Shown: one piece after another, positions 38,861 through 50,397 of the stretch
Position numbering within the stretch: the first letter of the stretch is position 1
Layout of the letters: each line of letters starts with the position of its first letter
DNA from: Rhopalosiphum padi
Lineage: Eukaryota; Arthropoda; Insecta; Hemiptera; Aphididae
Assembly (NCBI RefSeq): GCF_020882245.1
Contig: NC_083598.1
Span: 75,087,714-75,151,713, forward strand
Length of the DNA stretch: 64,000 bases
Direction: 5' to 3'
Translations under genes and position numbers: made by a program
Notes under the pieces: model-generated
The model's input: the letters and a program-made list of their open reading frames with translations, nothing else
Told to the model about the DNA's origin: nothing
Database searches by the model: none

Positions 38861-41800
38861 AATGTATATGTTATACGAAAACCAAAACCGGTTTATTATA
38901 ATTAAATTAAAAAAATATATATACAATAATACAGAAGATAATAATTGTGTGTGATGGTATTATTATTATATTTGCGCGTGTGCAAAATGTATTAGTCCGG
39001 GAGAGCTTTGGGACTCGTGTAGCGAAAAAATACAAACATTTTTTCTTGCGGCCTATGTTTTACCGGTACCAAAGTGGATGTGCTAGAACCGTAAGTTGAC
39101 TATGTCTGATGTGGCCTGCTCTTGGTATTTGTTTATAAGTAATTGTTTTTTTTTTTTGTTGTTGCTATTGTCAATATTAACCTAATTCCTGTAGCGTAGG
39201 TATTTATGTAATAATATTGTCGTCGTTAAAAATTGTTTTCGAAAAACGATTACATTTAACATGTAATCATGATGACGAAACATTTATGAGTTTAGAATAG
39301 ACAGAAAAATTATATCAATACAACATTAGAATATTATATTGTACCTATACAAATTTATTATATTATATTAATATACATTATATCCGTAGTATAGACCATA
39401 TTTATTATATATATATATATATAATATATATATATTATTATTAATTATTTGTGACGTTTTATGTATAAAAAAAAATAACAGTTATTGTAAATTAATTTAT
39501 TTTAATTTTGTAATCACTTAGTCAGTAGCTAGTGGTTTGATATCCCATTTAGCTGCAACTCGTTTTTACGTTTAATTTTTGAATTTCCATCACTACTATA
39601 CAATTATAATATGCTATTATATACATTCGAAAGAATACATTTCCTGTTCATATTTCTGAAAATTCGATCATATCACTCGATTACCTTGTTTGTACTTAAG
39701 TCTTCAATAGTACCTACAATTTTACATATATTTAAATATCAAAAACTGTTACATATCAAATATTTTGAAAATTATCATTCCCAATTCCTGCAACAATGTA
39801 TCATAATATCAAATAATAATCATATCGCGTAATACTCGATTATAATAATGGAAATATATTTTGAGATTTGTTCTTATACATATGTATATTGACATTTTAA
39901 AACTATACTGTAAAGTCTTCCACGTCGCAGCATTTTCGTTATCTATTCGATTATAATTTTCTTTGCGATAAGAGATCCCAGACGTATGTATTATATAATA
40001 TATTAACCGAAATAATTTGCACTTATCGATTTGTTCTCTTATCGAAACAAACTGATGTTGACAAAACTCAAAAAAATAAAAAAAGGTCAAACAATTTGAC
40101 ATACTTTTATTCGGATCATTTAAAAAAAGTGCGTTTTACAATATATAGTTAAAACATTATGTAATAGATTATTTATATAGTGAGATGTAAGTAGTTTAAC
40201 ATTCTACTTTCTCAGATCACATCTTAATTCAGCATGTATATTATAAATATTGTACTTCGTTATCATTTGATTATTTATTAAATCGTTCCTACAGTATTAT
40301 TTTGTGTATCTATGTACAACTAGGTCTCCCGTTCAAGTATTTATTTGTATTATTTTTTTTCTAGGTGTATATCATTATTTATTATTACACAGCTCGTTTA
40401 GTGAAAAATATAAATATATATACTGGTTGAAGAATGGTTTTTCTAAAATATGGATGTGACCAAAATGCGTAGGTTTTGCGGCTTTGTATAAGACCCTCGT
40501 GCCAATTTTTGTCGACATACCATCCAAGCACCTACTACATATTCGGTTTTCGTATTTTTTTTTATATATATACAAGATATATAACGTGATTTTTATTAAA
40601 AAAAAAATCTCGCCTAACGGACCAAACAGTTTGATGGGATTTTTTCATCATATTGTCCGACATTAATCGGCTTACGTTCTCTGAGGCATTATAAGCTCTT
40701 GCCAAAGTTCCGATCAATATTCTTTAGACGCTTTAAAAAAAAATATAAACTATATTTTTCCCTTCACCTTCCCGCTCGCCCGCTTTAATAGATCGCGTGG
40801 GATAGATGTTATAGTTTTGCTCCACTGACAGCCCTGACTACGGACCGGGTGCATCTGAACCATTAGTTTAGAGAAATTTCATAAAAACCGCAAAGCTAAA
40901 TAAAACTGAAAAAATTATATTTTATTACTCCTAACTCCCAAGTACTGGAAGGTAGATCTGCTTGCGTATAGTATATAATATGCATTTACAACTAAACTTA
41001 AACAATATGTTTAAGATTTCATATATAGTTTTCATTTCCTTGCTTACTTAAGAAAATATCCTAAGTTTACTATAATATTAATACTAATTTTTCACTTGAC
41101 AAATATCCGGTTTCTATAAGGTCCGTAATAAATCTTATTCAAATTTTATTGCATTAGTACAATTATTTTTCAGTAAAACATTTGATCGTTGAATTATAAA
41201 GTGACTTATTATACATTTAATGTATGATCCTGAGATTCTGTTATATAGGTGATGAGGCAATAAAAATAAAATAATCACATTTTTGAACAACTCTTAGTTA
41301 GCCATAACCTACGCATTTTATTATGAACGACGATTACGATCATTTTTATTTAATATATTATATTCACAAACGAATGTTGGTAATAATTTATAATAATATA
41401 TGTTTAATATTAAAATGTTATTAATTATTACATTGTATCAGGCCGAAGACGTTATAATATAATATTATACAGTTCTTTCGGATTAGATTTGATTATGTTT
41501 AGTGGACATTTTCATTGTATTTATTATTATGTATAATATTTATACTTTCTATAACTAAATTATATTGTTTGTGTTTATAGATAGTTTTATTGATTATAAT
41601 ATTGTAATGCATCCCAATAATAACGAGCTGGATTGGAAACTGCAGTATGTGTAATAGTTTCCAATTTGGCCATATTTTAGTTACCAATAAAAAAAAATTG
41701 TTTACATATATAGGTACATTGAAACGTGTCCATACGACCTCCAGTCATACTAAAATCTTATAACACGTATAGTTGTTATCCCGTTTTTATATTATTATTT

Positions 41801-42328
41801 TTTTTTGTTTTTTATTTTTTTATATACACTTAACTTCAGAATATTTTTCAATTATTATTGTTCTATCTTAGATACCTTAATATTTTTCGTTCTTCGCAGA
41901 ACATTAGACTTAGGTTTATTCAACTTTTTTTACTTTCTTCGAAATTTAGTTAAAACTATAATTATTATTATGTTATTATTATTATTATTATATATACGTA
42001 ACACATAGTGTCTATTATAGTTTAGCTTAGTCCTGAAAGCTCTCACTCAAAATGAATTTATGTGATTTCAAAAAATAACGACCGTCGCGTAATCCTCCAT
42101 AATACCGTCCCAAAAATTTGATCACATAACCAAACGTTTCAAATACACACGTTTAAATGAATTGATAAACTGTACGATGAATGTTGTATTGACGAAATGA
42201 GTTATGCTCTTTATATAATATAATATAATTAATTGTATTGAATAATTTTATGATGTTAAACCAATAATAATTATAATTTATATTATATTAAAATATTAAT
42301 ATGCGTGATTTTTTTTTGATTTTTTTAG

Positions 42329-42361
42329 ATTTTATGTGGCCATTGGGGACCTTGCCTGACG
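42329..42361 (+). CDS. Rbp6: Musashi-family protein, 33-nt micro-exon
   Basis: With the preceding split codon this reads DFMWPLGTLPD plus the first base of Gly. The boundaries are a strong tttttttttgatttttttag acceptor and a GACG|GTGAGT donor. It is phase 1 at both ends, so it can be included or skipped without shifting the frame. The motif resembles the xxMWSLGTLPDGFPAAAYAAY segment that I recall from insect Rbp6-type Musashi proteins, and it joins in frame to the PAAAYAAY exon at 46348. It is too short for ordinary gene finders and was recognised by motif, phase and splice sites together. Confidence 0.9.
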
Positions 42362-43319
42362 GTGAGTACCATAATTACTTTCAATAGATGTAAATAAAAC
42401 AAATATGACGTATTTTTTTAACATTTCAATCTTTCGTGTGTTATAATATTATATATTATTATTGTTACTATTATATCGCTGCAGTCATTTTTTACACCTA
42501 AATATAATTAATCGAACAATGTTTAACTGGGGGAGGGGTTGCTGCTGTCCGATTTCGGCGTCATTAGTAACGTAACACGTCAAGGCTGATGTGTAACGTC
42601 GTTACAAAATAATAAACATTACCTCTACCCTCTGTGCGCACGGGAGTCGCGATACAATAGAGAACCTATATATATATATATATATATTATATGTATTATT
42701 ATATATAGGCGACTAGCTGATTGGTTGGATGATGACGGAGTTCCGGGTTGAGGGATGGTCGTAGGGGAGGGAAGTGTGTTCAGACAATGACAAATGGTCT
42801 CCCTCGCTCGTACCGGCACCGAGCTATGAATGGTGGGCAGAAGATGGTGGTAAAATGAGGGACACGCTGGCTAGGTGTGGAGTGAATTGGGCTGGCTAGC
42901 TGACACTCGCTGTTTGGTTCGCATAACAAATTATTCTAAGACACGACTAATTCCTTTATCGTGTCCGGCGTTCCTGTCGTCACAGTTCTCATTAATCCGT
43001 TCGATATGTATTGCGTTAAAGCGATTCATTTTAATCATTATAATTTACAAACGAAATTATATTAGGTTCGTCTGTCAGAGCTATATGATATTTTATTATA
43101 CTGCACGAACTTTTAATTTTTCTTCAACGACGAAACGAGATACGTAAATTCCATTGTGTGTCAAACCCCATCGTCATGACGGTGATCGGTCGAAAAATAG
43201 TTTATTCGACCAAAATGATATTTTATACACAATATAATATTAATGTTGTATAATATTATTCTTTTGTTTCGGGAGAAAACATTTGGAAAAAATCTAATAC
43301 AAACATATTTTAAACGAGC

Positions 43320-43800
43320 ATTTATCCGCAGCCGTTTTAATTACGGATAATAACTGCCTCAGCCGCCGGCTCGTTCTTTTTTCCTTTTTTTTTTTATTTA
43401 AGCCCCTTGTCACTCTAAAGCACTAGAAGGGATATGGCGAAGCTTATCTGGTATGCCCGACAAATGGATTCGTGTACGTCCAAACAGTCATCGCGACAGT
43501 GCCAAGACAGATGATCGTCCCCTCGAGCCGCGCAATGCCACGTTTGCGTTGCGCGGTGAGAGGTGGATGGAACGGGAAAAAACATTTGACATTCATCCCT
43601 CTTTTTATACCGAATTTCCGTTCATTCAGAGAAATACTTGAGATCCGACCGGGGACGACGAATCACCATAATGAATTCGCGATATCAATCTTCGGTGTAC
43701 AAAATACCCCGCGAGTTTGTTTGTGCTTGGGGGTGAGGGCGGGGGGACACTGGCGGCAGCACTCGTCAGCGACGGACGAAATCGTGCGAAAACCATTATT
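43320..43800. other. GC-richer intronic block
   Basis: The block contains CpG-bearing segments (ctcagccgccggctcg at about 43357; ccgcgcaatgccacg at about 43528; gggggtgagggcggggggac at about 43729). Two + frames are open through part of it. The structure matches the other regulatory-looking blocks more than an exon. Confidence 0.3.
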
Positions 43801-46217
43801 TATGATGCTCATGTTATATTATTATTGCTGTTCCTCTAGTAGACCGTTGTATATATATAAATATATTTACATTAATTTTATACATACTATATATTGTGCA
43901 GGGTATACATGTAATTGTATACATTTTGTGAGGCAAAATAGTATTATCTTTCCGTCGAAATACAGCATCCAATAAACACTCGAAAACCGTTGTTCGTTTA
44001 AACAAATTTTCAACGCACTTTGATTTTTCCTCGTCACGCATTTCGAATCGAATATTTTTAGATTTTTTTCATATTGAAATTTACTCAATATTTTTTTAAT
44101 TGCACGACCTATTTTTCGAGTAAAAATTGTTTTCCACTTGTATATATGGGAATTATAATTTATAATGGTATATTTTTATTTGGTTGAATTTACTATCTCA
44201 CTACAGTTAAATTACTTTTTATTTATTTATTTATGTTCGTTAATTTCATCTGTATTCAGATGTTATTTCTTAATTATTATAAACCGCTTAAAACGGGGAA
44301 CTATAAGCACTGGACGAATTACAAAGTTTGTTAGCATATTCTTTTTTAATATTATATAATATATATATTATTCCTAATTATATAGCATTTTATGTCGTTA
44401 TTTTTTTTCTTATAAAAATCCGCTTTTATAATACAATCTGACAATTATTTAAATGACGTACAATTAAGAAATGTTTCATTGAGATATTAATATCTCATTT
44501 GGACGTAAACGGGATAAGAGGAGAAGTAATCGTATTCATAAAATGTTTTATAGGTTTGAGATTTGCTGCAGGAGACGAAACAATAAATCACCCAACTCAT
44601 ATAATAAAACATTATAATATATTCAGAGTTTAAATATAAAATAATTCGAATGCACAGAACCAGATTTCAATATTGTGATTATTTTATAACGACCTAAAAT
44701 AATACAAAATTACTTTTATAAGGACATTTTTAACGAGTTTTTTTATAATCTCTTTTTAAATGGAATTTTCTTTGTGACTTTATCTGATTAAATTATTAAA
44801 AATTACAAGTTATTTTATACATACAAAAACACATTCTGATAATATTTTATTTCATAATGAAACATGTAGATTATGATTATTAACCCCACAGATATACTGT
44901 TAAAATAAAATACAGTTTTATGAACCATTTATTTAGACCAACCCTAAAGAAATTTTAAAGCAATGCCGACGAATGACAAAAATATATTCGTAGGTATTAT
45001 AAATCAATAATACATTATAATATATAATAAGAGTTATGTTGTTATCGCGTATAGATATTGTAAAAATATCGTCAAACCGTTTCAATCCTACCATTGTTTG
45101 TAAAAATCATTATCACTATCAAATGATTCAAGAAACAAATACTTTTTTTAAACAATTTTTTCACTAAATCTCATTTGACTTTGATAAATATAGTATTGTA
45201 TTATATTATACAATTCGACGTTTTATCTACAGACTGTACAGGAATATTTGAATGACGTGTATTACTTATGAACTTCTATAATGTATATAGTAGAAAAGAT
45301 ATACGGTGGGTGAAATGTCATCCCTATTCCCTATACATGTTTTCATTCAAGCATTTCACTCAAACTATACTCGATTTTCTTCAAAAATGCTCAACTACTC
45401 TAAACCTAAACTAGGGGGCTTTTATAATCGATTACACATTGCATCTATCAAAATCAAGGGCATAGAATTAAATACATCATATACTTAAAATTATATTTTA
45501 AAGTTTTTTTTTCATCACATAAGTTCAGGGACTCTTAAGTTGTGTCCGTAATAATTAGGTAGTCATTTTAATATGTGTGTGTCCATATTCAAGCAAATAA
45601 TATTGTTAAGTCTATTTATATTATAAAGATACAAAGTATAGCTTATAGAGCCGCGTTTGGTCATTATTTCAAAATGTTCACTGTAAACATTAAAATAGTT
45701 TAATATAAAAATGATCAATCTGTTTTTTTAAATGTTTTAGTGGCGAATAACAAATATAACATTGAATCAGTTGAAAATTGTCCATATTAGTATTTTAAGT
45801 ACTAAAAATTATATATTTAGCACTTTCTTACTTAAACACGCATAACACCGTTCCGGATTTAGTAAATTATTATATTTTATTACGTCCTGTGTGATACAAA
45901 TATAAATTATGAAATAAAAAATATAGGGAAACACACATATTAATCCTAGAGGTATGAGAAATAGTTCAGTGCTCACACTTGTCTCAATGTCTCATATTGT
46001 GACAACCTCCCTGTGTACAATATATTATATTATTGTATAATAATATTTCGACCATATAAATGTCTAGCCGTTTCGTCGTAACTTCCTGGCGTGCCGCAAT
46101 ATAATATATATATATATTTATAATCGTGATTTACTCTATATGCACTCGTCCCCGTACGATTTAGGTACCTGCGTAGTTGTGCGCTTACACTCATTTCCGT
46201 TTTCAACGCGCGTTTAT

Positions 46218-46243
46218 ATTATTATTATTATTATTATTATTAT
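46218..46243. repeat. (ATT)n microsatellite
   Basis: About eight ATT units lie about 105 nt before the acceptor of the 46348 exon. The tract becomes (UUA)n in the transcript. Confidence 0.9.
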
Positions 46244-46347
46244 CATCGTCATTGTTATTTTTACGGTTATTGTTATCGTTATTGTTTTACTTTGAACAAT
46301 TTTCCTGTATATATAATATACTAATCGCGTATGTGTTTGTGTTTCAG

Positions 46348-46431
46348 GTTTTCCGGCGGCTGCGTACGCGGCTTATGCCTCTAGCCGAGGTTTTTCGGGT
46401 TACCCTAGTTTCGGACTCTCGTATCCAGCAG
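46348..46431 (+). CDS. Rbp6: Musashi-family protein, Ala/Tyr-rich exon (84 nt when spliced)
   Basis: After the split Gly codon it reads FPAAAYAAYASSRGFSGYPS then FGLSYPA plus the first base of Gly. The acceptor is gtttgtgtttcag and the donor GCAG|GTAATA. FPAAAYAAYA--RG-SGYPSFGL-YP is characteristic of insect Rbp6-type Musashi C-terminal regions, and vertebrate MSI tails carry related PGFPAAAYG and YGRGYPGF patterns. The exon is phase 1 on both sides. As with the 37856 exon, the frame stays open past the donor. Confidence 0.93.
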
Positions 46432-46538
46432 GTAATAACCACGCACAGGTCACTGTGCTCCCTTTTCCCGCACTGCTTGACCATCACCACAACCATCACA
46501 ACACCCATCCTTTCTATATGCATGCCATGCCTCTGTGA
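46432..46538 (+). CDS. Rbp6: Second alternative C-terminus, 34-aa His-rich extension through an unused donor
   Basis: Reading past the GTAATA donor gives, after Gly, NNHAQVTVLPFPALLD then a His-rich run (HHHNHHNTHPFYMHAMPL) and TGA at 46536-46538. The segment is GC-richer than its flanks and free of the TTA repeat that begins six bases after the stop. That boundary between protein-like sequence and simple repeat supports real coding. The result is a short composite terminal exon. Inclusion of the extension competes with splicing to a downstream exon. A frame at 46177-46722 in another register overlaps it and is a shadow. Confidence 0.7.
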
Positions 46539-46543
46539 ACATA

Positions 46544-46594
46544 ATTATTATTATTATTATTATTATTACTATTATTATTCTTATTATTATATTA

Positions 46595-46634
<40 letters not shown>
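46544..46634. repeat. Long imperfect (TTA)n array
   Basis: About 90 nt of TTA/ATT units with a few interruptions (tattattact, attcttatt) start six bases after the TGA at 46536. In the read-through isoform it lies at the very start of the 3' UTR. Its Leu/Tyr-rich translation in other frames is an artefact. Confidence 0.95.
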
Positions 46635-46638
<4 letters not shown>

Positions 46639-46731
46639 ACGACACCAGTGCTCCGGGTCGAATTCGCAAAACCGAAAGTGTCATCCGTTTCGTCGGTTAC
46701 CATCGTTAAGATTTACGCATAAAATATTTCA

Positions 46732-46737
46732 AATAAA
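46732..46737 (+). terminator. Candidate polyadenylation signal AATAAA
   Basis: This is the first canonical hexamer past the TGA at 46536, in tttcaaataaaacg. It would give a 3' UTR of about 200 nt including the TTA array. Confidence 0.4.
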
Positions 46738-47547
46738 ACGATATAGATAGCGTATTTTACTTAAAATATTATGCTCGTTGCACTGTTTACCGGACGCCAC
46801 CACCGATGACTTCCCCTACACCCACCAAACTCGGAGTGATATCGCATTCCCCTCGATCTATAACACAACTTTTACCTACGTATGATATCCACGTGTGTGT
46901 TTGTTTATATTATATTTTTCAGTGTTTGTGTGTGCGTGTGTTTGTGTTTATTGTTTGTTTCTCCGCCCCTATATCGTCGTCCGCTGTCGTGCGTGTATTG
47001 CTCGTCGTCTGAGTTTCTTATTTTTTCGTTTTACTTACTCGTACTCATACTCACTCACCAGAGTTTGTTATCCGTGACAATAATATCATATAACATATTC
47101 GAGACGTGGTTTGCGAACGTTCGGCCCAGACGCTCGGCCGGAATATTGCTCTCTTATGAAAAAAAATTCCGCTATTTAAACGTAAAAAAAAAAAAATACA
47201 TACATTAAATGTATCATTTAAATATTACTATTTATACTATCATGTGTCTATGCGCTTACTTATTATTTATTTTTATTGTAATAACAATAATTTATTTTAT
47301 TATGCGTTTTAAATCGCTACCGCTAACATTATATACAGTATGTATATGTATATTGTATGTATTATATATTATATACATTTACATATTTTGAGTCGTCCAT
47401 AATACGTCTCGCTTTCGGTCTGTTGTTGATTTTTTTTTTTGTTTTGTTCTAGGGGGGTTGGGTTCATTTATTTAACATTTCATCGATCATTAGGTATACG
47501 TATGGGACGTAATTTATTATACATTATATAATTATTATAATACAAAT

Positions 47548-47567
47548 AAAAAAAAAAAAAAAAAAAA
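47548..47567 (+). repeat. Poly-A tract of 20 nt
   Basis: An uninterrupted A run follows directly on an AATAAA-like start at 47545. It could be mistaken for a transcript end by oligo-dT priming. No target-site duplication or upstream retroposed sequence was recognised. Confidence 0.9.
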
Positions 47568-47712
47568 TTCGGAACCGTTTCACGCCTGAGACGATATATT
47601 ATTTATAATAATATTACTTTTATCGTACATATTTTCATCTCGTCGACATTATGCGACAAAGTCGTTGTCGGTCTTAAACTGTCCATAATTTTATATTAAA
47701 ATGTGTTACTCG

Positions 47713-47743
47713 TGACGACGACAACGACGACGACGATGACGAC
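47713..47743. repeat. (GAC/GAT)n trinucleotide tract
   Basis: The sequence gacgacgacaacgacgacgacgatgacgac is unusual in composition against its A+T-rich surroundings. It could encode Asp or Arg repeats, but no frame of length supports this. Confidence 0.85.
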
Positions 47744-48475
47744 TAGTCGATATTACATACTATATTGATAGTAGAGAGGATAATATTCTTCACGGTATTC
47801 AAGCCGAACATTTTTTTTTCACGCGAATTAAAATATAAATTCTAGTCGTTTTTGTCATATAACATAATATACATATAGTGGCCGGTTAGGATAATATTAT
47901 AACATATAATTTCGGTAGTAATTTTAATATTATTATTATTATTATTATTCAAACTTACGCGTTAGTTTAGGTTTACGTATAATAATATATAAAATATAAT
48001 AATAATATAATATACGATATTAATTAAACGTACGTTTCTCGATTCACGACTATATATATTATAATATTAATAATTATTATCATTGACTATAGCTTTAGAC
48101 ATTTTTAATTACGATGTTTATTAGGTTAATAAAATTATTATAATATATTATATTGTATGTTTAACGAACAAACTTAGGTATAGCAAAACGAATATATATA
48201 GTAGTAAATATTATATAATATAATATTATTATTAGGAACATGTGTAAATTTGAAAATAAAAACACTGTTATTGAAAAGAATATAATTAAAAACGATATAT
48301 GTTCATCGCCACGATGGTTTCTATTTCTTATCATAATATTGTTTGCTTCGTTCTATTTTTTTTTGTTTTTAATACATAATTGTTTGTTTTTTTTTTTTTT
48401 TTGAATCTGTTATTATAATTTTTTTTCTACTTTCCGACGATGTACCTTTTTTTTGTTTCTTCAAATGTGTTACAA

Positions 48476-48481
48476 AATAAA
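48476..48481 (+). terminator. Candidate distal polyadenylation signal AATAAA
   Basis: The hexamer lies in tacaaaataaagttcacgg, after a long U-rich stretch (48350-48470). It would give a 3' UTR of nearly 2 kb for the 34-aa-tail isoform. This length is plausible for a neural RNA-binding protein gene, but the choice among signals is open. Confidence 0.35.
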
Positions 48482-50337
48482 GTTCACGGCCGTTTGCCTA
48501 TTATAATATACATATACATATTATATTATATATCGGTTTATAACCTATAAATGTCACGACTAAAATAATTAATCAAAAATTCTGTGATAAATCGCTATAT
48601 ACCGTTGTACATTATTTGCGTGTATTATAATATTATTATAATTCATATAGTAATAATCTTTTGGTTTTGTTTCGTTTTTGGATATATTTTTTTTTTTTTT
48701 TTTATGAATCAATCTTTTTGTCTACAATTTTGTCATTAATATTTTGTTGTTACCGCGTCAAATTTTTACCCGTTAACGTTTGTCATCGCCTCCATATAGT
48801 AATAATATATTATACACTTTAGATAATGCCACGTCAACTATATAAGTTTTTATAAGTTTTTTTTGTTTGTTACGATCGTTGCAATTCATGTATACTACTA
48901 CTATTCTAGTGTGTGTCCGTACAACCATTTCGTGTACACAAAAAAAAAATAATGTTATTATATATTACTATAAAACGGGTTAGTCAATTAATTAATAATG
49001 TCAGTCCGTTAGTTCACAGTAGCATGGTCCAATGTGTTTCATTACGGCATATTAATTTTAATTCATATATATAATTATATATGCATAGAAAATAATAACG
49101 AAAACAATTTTTAATATAATATAGCATATTGTGTTATATATTATGTTTAATGAAATTGTTACACTGTTCTTTGGCCCGAGGGTCCGACTAGTCTAATTTT
49201 TTTTTCTTCATCTGTCAGAGAAGGTTCCCAGTAAAATTAATCGGCTAGGTGTTTTTAATGTTAAATATTAGGAAATAATATTATTTAGATTTAAGAAACT
49301 TATTTAAAACACAATATTCAGCAATATTATGTAAATGTTTATATTATATTATAAACGAATGATGATGACCCAATTATACTATGTGGGATTCTCGTTGTTA
49401 AATATAATTATCCTATACTTTATGTTTGTAATTTAAAAAAGTTAATTATTACTGTATTGTAATACTTTAAAATAATGATAATTATTGTTTTATAACAATG
49501 TATAATATGGGCAATTTAATGTCTCATAATAAGAATCTATTATGTTACATACAATGATTATTCTATCAAATAAATTTAAATAAATTATTGATAATATACA
49601 AATCACAAATGTTTTAATTTATGTAGGAGTACATTTTTGATTTATATCGACCATATACATTCTTTACAATTGATTATATTTCTTTAATTTTATTATATTT
49701 TTTTTTTCGTTATTATTATTTTAATTTTTTCTTTCTCTCTACCGTAATACATTCCAAAGGCTCATCCATTCAAAGGAGGTTTTGCATAATTCATTATTTT
49801 TTTCTGGTGTTTAAAAACAATTTGTTTCGATTGACAGCGTCGTCTGAAACCAACGACCGCAAAGTATACCGTGCCGATTTGCATTATTTTCGTTTTGGAT
49901 ATCATATAAGACCCCTTCTCTTTTACTCTTTTTTTATATATATTTATTTTTATATACATATATATATATACATACATACACGTAAATTATATAAATTTAA
50001 ACTTATTACAATATCATAACATTATATTTGGCCAAGCTACTTATCGTAGTTACTATAATATAGCCTATGATATATTTAGTCTTTTTGCCTGAGTTGTCAA
50101 ATTAAATCCAAATTAGATTTCCTCATTAGCGTAGAAGATGTGCGTACTCGTATATTACATACTTAAACGTTAACGTATTATATCGTATCATACCTTCATT
50201 GAGTTGGGTTGAAGTTTTTTGTTGTTTTTAGATATATTTTTTGTCAATGTATTTGTTTGAAAGTTTCAATACGATGATCAAAATTTTCATCTTTTTTTTG
50301 TTTGTTTGTACGTTTTGTTTTTTTTAACATTTTGTAG

Positions 50338-50397
50338 GGGTCGCCATTATCGGGACCAGGCCTCGGTGCGGTATTACTCCAGCCCAATGCCATAACG
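50338..50397 (+). CDS. Rbp6: Probable internal exon, 60 nt, reading register uncertain
   Basis: A roughly 45-nt poly-pyrimidine tract and tag acceptor precede a 60-nt GC-richer segment ending in AACG|GTAAAC. Sixty is a multiple of three, so the exon preserves phase. Following the phase-1 exon at 46348 it would read GVAIIGTRPRCGITPAQCHN. The phase-0 register reads GSPLSGPGLGAVLLQPNAIT, which looks more like a Musashi low-complexity tail but does not match the upstream phase. A second acceptor at 50358-50359 would give GLGAVLLQPNAIT from the phase-1 exon, but the segment would then end in phase 0. All three registers are open across the segment. The splice sites make an exon likely; its protein is uncertain. 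Confidence 0.5.

Larger units (their letters stand above)
38678..38880 (+). other. Rbp6: Probable 3' untranslated region of the long-tail isoform
   Basis: Directly after the TAA at 38675 the composition falls back to A+T-rich. AATAAA signals at 38710 and 38855 lie 33 and 178 nt past the stop. The true cleavage site cannot be read from sequence alone. Confidence 0.5.
37941..42328 (+). other. Rbp6: 4.4-kb intron (alternatively exonic at its 5' end)
   Basis: It runs from GTGAGT at 37941 to ttgatttttttag at 42328. The first 737 nt are coding if the donor is skipped. The rest is A+T-rich, including an AT/TA-rich palindromic tract at about 39401-39436. Minus-strand frames at 39809-40102 and 40375-40575 have no recognised domain. 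No further exon was found. Confidence 0.9.
42362..46347 (+). other. Rbp6: 4.0-kb intron
   Basis: It runs from GTGAGT to atgtgtttgtgtttcag. It contains GC-richer patches at about 42520-43060 and 43320-44060 and a (TA)n tract at about 42667-42687. The stretch 44060-46130 is plain A+T-rich. Frames at 43453-43641 and 43472-43975 overlap in different + frames through the GC-richer patch, and neither has a recognised domain or splice context. Confidence 0.9.
46539..48500 (+). other. Rbp6: Possible 3' UTR of the 34-aa-tail isoform
   Basis: The sequence is very A+T-rich with poly-T tracts and several AATAAA hexamers (46732, 47545, 48255, 48476). No further exon was recognised until 50338. A GC-richer patch spans about 46640-47130. 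A (GAC)n tract lies at about 47713-47743. The 3' end could be at any of the signals. When the donor at 46432 is used, all of this is intron. Confidence 0.4.
46432..50337 (+). other. Rbp6: 3.9-kb intron when the 46432 donor is used
   Basis: It runs from GTAATA to an exceptionally pyrimidine-rich acceptor (50289-50337, mostly T with a few G) ending in tttgtag. The sequence from about 48500 to 50290 is A+T-rich with nothing further recognisable. Confidence 0.6.

Noticed and set aside
43472..43975. 167-codon + frame as a nested gene
   Set aside because: A different + frame overlaps it, the latter half is Tyr/Ile low-complexity from TA repeats, and no domain was recognised.
46177..46722. 181-codon + frame across the 46348 exon
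   Set aside because: It is in a different register from the Musashi exon, and its long Leu and Tyr runs come from TTA repeats.
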